64,000 nt of DNA from Tenacibaculum pacificus (GTDB lineage Bacteria; Bacteroidota; Bacteroidia; Flavobacteriales; Flavobacteriaceae), in the NCBI RefSeq assembly GCF_027941775.1, contig NZ_CP115917.1, positions 1,898,501 through 1,962,500 of the forward strand, given 5' to 3'. Positions 58,801 through 64,000 of the stretch are shown here, one piece after another. The notes beneath the pieces are model-generated. The model was not told the origin of the DNA. It saw only the letters and a program-made list of their open reading frames with translations, and searched no databases. Each line of letters opens with the position of its first letter. Positions within the stretch are counted from its first letter, which is position 1. The translations under genes were made by a program, and so were the position numbers.

Positions 58801-60142
58801 TGTAAAATCCTGAAATAGGTTGACTAAAATTTAAACACTTTTAGTTAAACTATGGACACAAAGACAAAACTACCCTGCCGAAAAAAGAACTACAATAAAG
58901 TAGGTTTTGAACTCAAATTATTCATCATTGACCAAATTCATAATGGACGTATTTCTGTTAATTACGCCGCTAAAAAATACGATATTTCTAGAGCTACAAT
59001 TCAGTACTGGATCAAAAAATATAGTACTTTTGAACAAAAAAAATTAAGCATGAGTAAACAAGATGAAATCAAAAAACTCAAAGAGAAAATTGAAGAACTA
59101 GAATTTGTAAAAGATTTTCAACAAGATATTATCGCTGATATGGAAATCATTACTGGTGTCGATATGTCAAAAAAGTCATTGCCCAAAACATTAGCAGAAG
59201 AGATTCAAAAAAAGAAGCAAAACCGTTTAAAAGAAAATGGTTAATTCAATGTTTTGGGATTAGTAAACAGGCCTTTTACAAACGATTAAAATCTTATCAA
59301 ATAAAGCAAAATAACGAACTTATATTAACACAATTAGTCAAACAATGTCGTGATAGAATTGGTCAGAAATTAGGGGCTAAAAAACTATATCATCAATTAA
59401 AAATTGATATCGATAAAAAAGGAATAAAAATAGGGCGAGACAAGTTCTATAATTTCTTAAGAAGCCATAGATTACTAGTACCTAGAACAAAAAACTATCA
59501 TATTACAACGAATTCTAAACATCATTTTTATAAGTATAAAAACCTTGTATCAAACAAAATCCCGACAAGAGCGGAACAACTTTGGGTAACAGATATTACC
59601 TATATAAAAACAGAAAAAGGTCATAATTATTTAGCTTTAGTAACAGATGCATATTCTAAGAAAATAATGGGGTATAAATTAGACACACATATGAGAACAT
59701 CGCTTTGTATAGATGCACTCAAAATGGCTATCAAAAATCGAAAATATCCGAATGAAAAACTAATTCATCATTCAGATAGAGGACTACAATATTGCAATCC
59801 GACTTATACCCTATTTGCTGAAAAAAATGGTTTAATTATGAGTATGACTGAAAAATATGATCCATATGAAAATGCTATCGCTGAAAGAATTAATAGAACT
59901 TTAAAATATGAATATGGTTTGAAACTAACAATTAAAAACACTATTTTAGCAAAGAAAATTACAAAAAGTGCTATTAATATTTATAACAACCTTCGTCCAC
60001 ATTTAAGTCTCGATTTAAATACTCCTAAGAAGGTTCATATAAATCAAAATATCGAATATAAATCATATCGAAGAAATAAAAAAATCTGGAATTATTAACC
60101 TTATAAATTCAAAAAAAGGTCAACCTATTTCAGGACAATACA
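58801..60142 (+). mobile_element. IS3-family element, copy 11 (right border of the array)
   Basis: 1342 bp. Flanks AAT and TAC differ. The left side is cassette DNA, the right side an older IS3 remnant, so the original array end has been lost by recombination. The right terminal run is GTCAACC preceded by two fewer A than usual. Confidence 0.92.
58852..60098 (+). CDS. IS3-family transposase OrfAB, copy 11
   Basis: OrfA KKLSMSKQ, intact. OrfB ends KKIWNY through loss of one A, as in copy 4, downstream of the DDE residues. Confidence 0.87.
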
Positions 60143-60151
60143 TACATTAAG

Positions 60152-60457
60152 TTTACTGAAAGTAATCGAATTATAATGAGTATGACAGAACAATATAATC
60201 CATACGAAAATGCTATTACTAAAAGAATTAATAGAACTTTAAAGTACGAATATGCTTTAAAAGAAATAATCAAAAATACAGCTATTGCTCAAGAAATTAC
60301 AAAATAAGTGGTAGAGATATACAATAATTTAAGAACACATTTTAGCCTAAATTTAAGAAAACCTGCAGAAGTACATTTAAATCCTAATATAAAATATAAA
60401 TCATATCGAATAAATAATGTAAATTTCCCTGAACTAACAATTCTAAAAAAAATATAG
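60152..60457 (+). pseudogene. IS3-family OrfB remnant, different relative
   Basis: Reads FTESNRIIMSMTEQYNPYEN, INRTLKYEYALKEIIKNT, a stop at about 60306, then VEIYNNLRTHFSLNLRKP and KYKSYRINN. It matches the C-terminal third of the local IS transposase at roughly 60-70 % by eye, with T where the catalytic E context AE becomes TK. A right inverted repeat (AGGTCAACATATATCAGTAT) follows and ends at about 60554. Confidence 0.85.
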
Positions 60458-60554
60458 TTCAAATTATTTTTTGCATCATAATAAACGGCTAAAAAAATAG
60501 TTTGAACGATATAAATTAACCTAAAAAAAGGTCAACATATATCAGTATAATACA

Positions 60555-60697
60555 TAATTACAAATACTATTTTAGCAAAAAAACACAAAAAAAAAAGCTA
60601 TTAATATTTATAATAACCTTAATCGATATTTAAATATCGATTTAAATATGTCAAAGAAGGAGTATATAAATAAAAATATTAGCTATAGATCGTATTA
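60555..60697 (+). pseudogene. Second, older IS3-family OrfB remnant
   Basis: ITNTILAKKHKKKAINIYNN, then LNRYLNIDLNMSKKEYINKN and SYRSY: the very C-terminus of the same transposase type, AT-rich and decayed. The remnant at 60152 ends within it. Confidence 0.72.
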
Positions 60698-60938
60698 AAT
60701 AAATGAAAAAAACACAAAACACCCAACCTTACAAAGCTAATGCAAAACATAAAATACTGATAAACAATACATTAAACAAATATCTTTAACGAAAAAAAAT
60801 AAAATTTTTAAGTTTCTTCAAATAATATTTTTCATAAAAACATTTCTTATACTAATCTTCTATTTCATAAAAATAGTAAATCGGTAAACTAAAAAGAAGA
60901 AAAACTAAACTTCGGTGATTGACATATTTTATCTCTTC
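60698..60938. other. Gene-free stretch
   Basis: AT-rich sequence between the IS remnants and the promoter of the next gene; no ORF, hairpin or repeat that I can support. Confidence 0.5.
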
Positions 60939-60971
60939 TTTGACTGATTTGAAACTTTTTGAATAATTTTG
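60939..60971 (+). promoter_or_regulatory. Probable promoter of the DapA-family gene
   Basis: TTTG at 60939-60942 and TAATTTTG at 60964-60971 (21-nt gap), 50 nt before the start codon. A second TAGTTTTG at 60974 could serve with TTTG at 60948. Both fit TTTG...TAnnTTTG. Confidence 0.5.
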
Positions 60972-61020
60972 CATAGTTTTGTGAAAAATTTTATTGATAT
61001 AATTTTAGACAAGAACAAAT

Positions 61021-61989
61021 ATGATAGACACAAATAAATCAGATTGGAGATATAGCGTTATGCCAGCCGTTTTTACATGGTTAAAAAAGTCAGAATCAGG
61101 TGCTGTTGAAATTGACCTAGAAGCTACAAAAAAATACGCTTCAGATATTTTAAAAGTTCAAGGAAAAGGAGGAAGCAGAATGGGTGGACTTGTTGGATCT
61201 GGTACTCTAGGTGAAAATAGCTACCTAAGTTCAGAACAACGTATTTCTTTACTTAAAGCTCTTTCTGAGGTTGCTAAAGAATACAATGTACCCTTAATTA
61301 GTGGAGCTGCAGCAGAAACTAAAGAAGAACTTGCCAAAATCGTTGAAGATCTTGCTACCGTTGGAGTGGATACTGTTATGGTAATGCCACCAAAAACTAA
61401 AGCAGTTCCTTCTGAAGAAGAAATGTATGCGTACTATGAACTTGCGGAAGTAACAGCAAGAGGTGCAGGTGTAACAATTATGCCTTATAACAATCCTGAT
61501 GCAGCCGGATATCATGCGCTTTCAACGGATATTCTTAGAAGAGTTTCTGTTCTTCCTAATGTAACTGCTCTTAAAATATCAACTATAGATGTTTCTGTTA
61601 TTGAAACACTGATGTTAGAAAACAAAGATTTAAAGGTTTTAGCAGGTGTTGATACAGTAACTGTACACGCAGGACTTGCTGGAGCACGTGGTGGAATTAC
61701 AGGTGTAGGTTGTATCTTCCCAAAAGCTAGTGTTACTATGCAAGAGTATGTAGTAAATGAAGAATGGGCTAAAGCAAACCAAATTTCTCAGGCTATGAAT
61801 TCTATTTCATACTTAGATGCTCAGCCATTACTTATGGAATATCTTAAATATGCATTCGGAATTCATCATAATGATGCTACTGGTGGACTTCTTACTCTTG
61901 GTAAGAAATTAACACAAGAACAAATTGAAGATGTTCAAGCTAGATATATTTTAGCAAAAGAAAGACTTGAAGCTCTAGATTTATTATAG
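61021..61989 (+). CDS. Dihydrodipicolinate synthase/N-acetylneuraminate lyase family aldolase
   Basis: 322 aa, full length for the class I aldolase superfamily (TIM barrel). VGSGTLGENSYLSSEQR corresponds to the GTTGE-S-x-Ls-xE-R substrate-carboxylate loop, IMPYNNP to the Y-N-x-P catalytic tyrosine, and VTALKISTID to the Schiff-base lysine strand. It differs from housekeeping DapA in these loops (GTLGE rather than GTTGE, no FCE.NP), so a sugar-acid or hydroxyproline-type lyase is more likely than lysine synthesis. Codon use and GC are visibly higher than in the cassettes, a core-chromosome signature. Single transcription unit with its own promoter and terminator. Confidence 0.85.
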   Translation: MIDTNKSDWRYSVMPAVFTWLKKSESGAVEIDLEATKKYASDILKVQGKGGSRMGGLVGSGTLGENSYLSSEQRISLLKALSEVAKEYNVPLISGAAAETKEELAKIVEDLATVGVDTVMVMPPKTKAVPSEEEMYAYYELAEVTARGAGVTIMPYNNPDAAGYHALSTDILRRVSVLPNVTALKISTIDVSVIETLMLENKDLKVLAGVDTVTVHAGLAGARGGITGVGCIFPKASVTMQEYVVNEEWAKANQISQAMNSISYLDAQPLLMEYLKYAFGIHHNDATGGLLTLGKKLTQEQIEDVQARYILAKERLEALDLL

Positions 61990-62019
61990 ACTGATTGATC
62001 CTTTTACATATTAAAAAAT

Positions 62020-62046
62020 AAAAAGCTCCGTTTTACGGGGTTTTTT
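62020..62046 (+). terminator. Rho-independent terminator
   Basis: AAAAAGCTCCG, TTTTA loop, CGGGGTTTTTT: stem CTCCG/CGGGG with one G-T pair, extended by A/T runs, 31 nt after the aldolase stop. Confidence 0.8.
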
Positions 62047-62370
62047 ATTTTTTTAACATGCTATAACTTAAAGAATGAAATTAAATCGCTTAATTGGCTT
62101 TTAAAGCCAAAAAAGATATTAGATTTTCTTATTTTCTAGAAGAAATTGCTACAGAATTTGATATTCAAAGTTTAGAAATCGATTAGGCTTGTTTAACTTG
62201 AGGAGTTAATTTTCATATTGAAAATAAAAAATGGTATAATCATATTAACTAATGTTTATAATTATCACAATAATATTATATCAATGTGTAAAAATTTCTT
62301 TTTAGAAATTGATAAATAGTTTTTAATAAAATATATAGCGTATATTCATACGCTATATATTTTGTTTTTT
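62047..62370. other. Intergenic region with a possible gene remnant
   Basis: A frame without start codon at about 62072-62186 reads SLNWLLKPKKDIRFSYFLEE and ends FDIQSLEID, protein-like but too short to assign. The rest is AT-rich; a palindromic AAAATATATAGCGTATA... ATACGCTATATATTTTG hairpin (about 62328-62364) may terminate the convergent minus-strand gene. Confidence 0.45.
62328..62364 (-). terminator. Hairpin, probable terminator of the minus-strand gene
   Basis: AAAATATATAGCGTAT and ATACGCTATATATTTT pair perfectly around a short TTC-containing loop. The hairpin lies 7 nt beyond the stop of the gene at 62371. Confidence 0.65.
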
Positions 62371-63564
62371 TTAATATTCCATTAATCTTTTAAAAGTAGC
62401 ATTTAAATTATACACATTTAAATTATCATCAAAAGAAAGTTGTACATTTAATAGTTTTTTTTCTAATTCTGTTATTTTACTATCTATTTTATTAGAATCA
62501 CCTATATTTTTACTTTTGATTAAAACTTTTTTCAGTGCCGATTGATACGTAGTAAATATTGATATATATTCTTTACTTAAAGAGACAACATCATCACGAA
62601 TAAATTTAGCCTGATTTAAAGCATAACCAGGATACATTAAATTCCTGTTTGTCAAATGAATACTATATCTGAAAGGATTTTTATTAATTATTTCAGCTAC
62701 TTTTTGTTCTGCAATATTCTTTGTGTAATATTTATTGATAATCTTAGTTAAAGATGATTTTTTATCTATTTCTAAAACTGCATCAGGATTTAAAGTATTT
62801 GAACGTTCCATAGTATATTGAGTTAATAATAAAACCAAACCTTCTTTTCTAATATCTAAATTCCCTAAATTTTGTTCAAATTCAGTTTGTGCTTTTGCTA
62901 AACCTTCATAATGTTCTAGGTATACTTTTACTGCTTTTTTAAGCTCAATAACGTTATCTATCGAAATATCTTTTCCTTTTAAAGCGCTTCCCATAACTAG
63001 GTCAATTACTGACTTTATAGAGCTAACAACAGGCATAGCACTAGATATTGTTTGAGTTATTGGCGATTTTATAATATTATCTACAAAAAGTAAAAACTTA
63101 GACTTTTTAACTCCATTAATTTTCTTTTTACCTTTTATTATTTCTTTTTCTATAATATTAGAAATTTCTTCAGATAAAGAAAAACCCAAATCAGAATTCC
63201 CAGGGTTATTTAAACTCGATATTTGTGTCAAATAATCACTAGTAGCATCTAATTGTTTTATGGCATTTAAACTTGCATTTGCAGCAAAAACAAATTCTGT
63301 AGTATTAATTATTTTTTTTCGGCGTTGTTCTAGTTGTTTTTTCAATCCAAAAAGATCTGCATCAGTAATTCTTTTTATTTTTTTATTGTTCGATTCTAAT
63401 AATTCTTCAAAATTTTCAACTTTAAGAGTAATTGTATCTAATTTCTCTTTAGTTTTTAAAAGTTCAAAATAATTCTTATAAATAATATTAACAGAATCTT
63501 TAAGTGTTTGTCCATTAACTATAGAAGTTGAAATGACAATAATAATGATTAGTAGTTTTTTCAT
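62371..63564 (-). CDS. Secreted hypothetical protein, long and helical
   Basis: 397 aa when started at MKKLLIIIIVISTSIVNGQ (63564), which gives a clean signal peptide; the frame is open eight codons further upstream. The mature part is helical and coiled-coil-like (EKLDTITLKVENFEELLESNNKKI; LFGLKKQLEQRRKKI; DSKITELEKKLLNVQLSF), with a hydrophobic stretch near residues 165-195 (LLFVDNIIKSPITQTISSAM) that could insert in a membrane. Overall layout recalls alpha-pore-forming or tape-like periplasmic proteins; no family recognised. Not part of the array. Confidence 0.7.
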   Translation of the reverse strand: MKKLLIIIIVISTSIVNGQTLKDSVNIIYKNYFELLKTKEKLDTITLKVENFEELLESNNKKIKRITDADLFGLKKQLEQRRKKIINTTEFVFAANASLNAIKQLDATSDYLTQISSLNNPGNSDLGFSLSEEISNIIEKEIIKGKKKINGVKKSKFLLFVDNIIKSPITQTISSAMPVVSSIKSVIDLVMGSALKGKDISIDNVIELKKAVKVYLEHYEGLAKAQTEFEQNLGNLDIRKEGLVLLLTQYTMERSNTLNPDAVLEIDKKSSLTKIINKYYTKNIAEQKVAEIINKNPFRYSIHLTNRNLMYPGYALNQAKFIRDDVVSLSKEYISIFTTYQSALKKVLIKSKNIGDSNKIDSKITELEKKLLNVQLSFDDNLNVYNLNATFKRLMEY

Positions 63565-63712
63565 ATAATTACATTTGTTCGGCTTCAAAACATAAATTTT
63601 ATAAATTCATTTTTTTGATAGTGCCAAAATAAGCATTTTTTCTATAGATTATTACACTATTATTTTTGTTCACATATTTATTTTTAAAATCAATAGTATA
63701 AATTTAATTAGA

Positions 63713-63805
63713 AGCTATTCCCGCTTTCCGCACTCGCTTTTTTTTGAAGAAAAATCAAAAAAAGAGCTCAAACAATTGCTTCAATCGGGGCTAAAAACCT
63801 ATGAT
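63713..63805 (-). repeat. Recurrent flavobacterial intergenic element
   Basis: On the minus strand: TAGCCCCGATTGAAGC ... AGCGAGTGCGGAAAGCGGGA-type text ending ATAGCTTC. I know this bordered pattern (AGCCCCGATTGAA ... GCGGGA) from many Flavobacteriaceae genomes near rRNA and tRNA genes. Function unknown. Confidence 0.5.
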
Positions 63806-63875
63806 ACACTTTATAAAATCCTTACAAAAATTAAAATTTGTGAGGATTTTTTATATATTATTTATTTCAGTTTAG

Positions 63876-63911
63876 CACAAAAAAAACCTCAATCTATAAA
63901 GATTGAGGTTT
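63876..63911 (-). terminator. Terminator of the rRNA operon
   Basis: AAACCTCAATC/GATTGAGGTTT, 11-bp perfect stem with a 6-nt loop, followed on the minus strand by eight T. It lies directly after the 5S gene. Confidence 0.85.
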
Positions 63912-63918
63912 AAAATAA

Positions 63919-64000
63919 AGGCAACGACCTACTCTCCCACCATTGGCAGTACCATCGGCGCAAATGGGCTTAACTTCTCTGTTCGGGATGGAAAGAGGTG
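63919..64000 (-). rRNA. rrf: 5S ribosomal RNA (3' part, continues beyond the window)
   Basis: On the minus strand: CACCTCTTTCCATCCCGAAC, AGAGAAGTTAAGCCCAT, GGTACTGCCAATGGTGGGAG and AGTAGGTCGTTGCC. These are the conserved 5S core (CCGAACaGAGAAGTTAAG) and the 3' half. The 5' half is outside the window, so a whole rRNA operon on the minus strand is expected to the right. Confidence 0.93.

Noticed and set aside
60152..60697. Remnants read as a new functional gene
   Set aside because: Clear similarity to the C-terminus of the local transposase with stops and missing N-terminal parts.

Overview
The window is AT-rich and reads as a chromosome of a member of Bacteroidota, most likely a (marine) Flavobacteriaceae. 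The support is a CarboxypepD_reg/TonB-type receptor, a membrane-bound AraC regulator, a thrombospondin type-3 lipoprotein, TAnnTTTG promoters, no Shine-Dalgarno sequences, and a flavobacterial-type 5S rRNA at the right edge. The species cannot be named from this.

Positions 1 to about 58.8 kb are dominated by an unusual structure: about 50 sites of ~125-190 bp, each an imperfect inverted repeat. Every site starts with NNNNAAC just after a gene and ends with GTTNNNN just before the next one. The bases after GTT at the start of a unit are the reverse complement of the bases before AAC at its end, usually over 8-11 bp. The units are therefore modular, and this is the architecture of integron gene cassettes with attC sites. 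I read the region as a large sedentary integron-like cassette array, or a cluster of attC-like sites without an integrase, since none is in the window. It enters from beyond the left edge. All cassette genes are on the + strand.

The cassettes carry small hypothetical and membrane proteins, a HigB/HigA toxin-antitoxin pair, a two-gene cassette with an RNHIAH (HEPN-like) motif, a DMP19/DUF4375-like protein, an S41 peptidase, a Crp-type regulator with a strictosidine-synthase-like protein, a metallophosphoesterase, a beta-lactamase-fold serine hydrolase, and an exceptional 6-kb cassette holding a four-gene siderophore-uptake operon (TonB receptor, two small membrane proteins, PepSY protein). Roughly twenty cassettes have no credible ORF. 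These fall into a few sequence families, several built of ~83- or ~96-98-bp tandem units.

Eleven nearly identical copies of one IS3-family (IS150-like) element of about 1344 bp sit in the array, all in the same orientation, each coding OrfA/OrfB with an A_AAA_AAG -1 frameshift signal. Where the 3-bp target duplication is intact, the two cassette ends match; where it is missing, the testable cassette ends do not match either. About half the copies therefore mark recombination between IS copies. Between copies 8 and 9 lies a non-cassette segment with two minus-strand genes. The array ends at copy 11, in a stack of older IS remnants.

From about 60.7 kb the DNA looks like ordinary chromosome: a dihydrodipicolinate-synthase-family gene with promoter and terminator, a secreted hypothetical protein on the minus strand, a flavobacterial intergenic element, and the terminator and 3' part of a minus-strand 5S rRNA gene. 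Several genes (near 1357, 6665, 8654 and 31162) are broken at homopolymer runs, which may be assembly error, decay or slippage-based switching.
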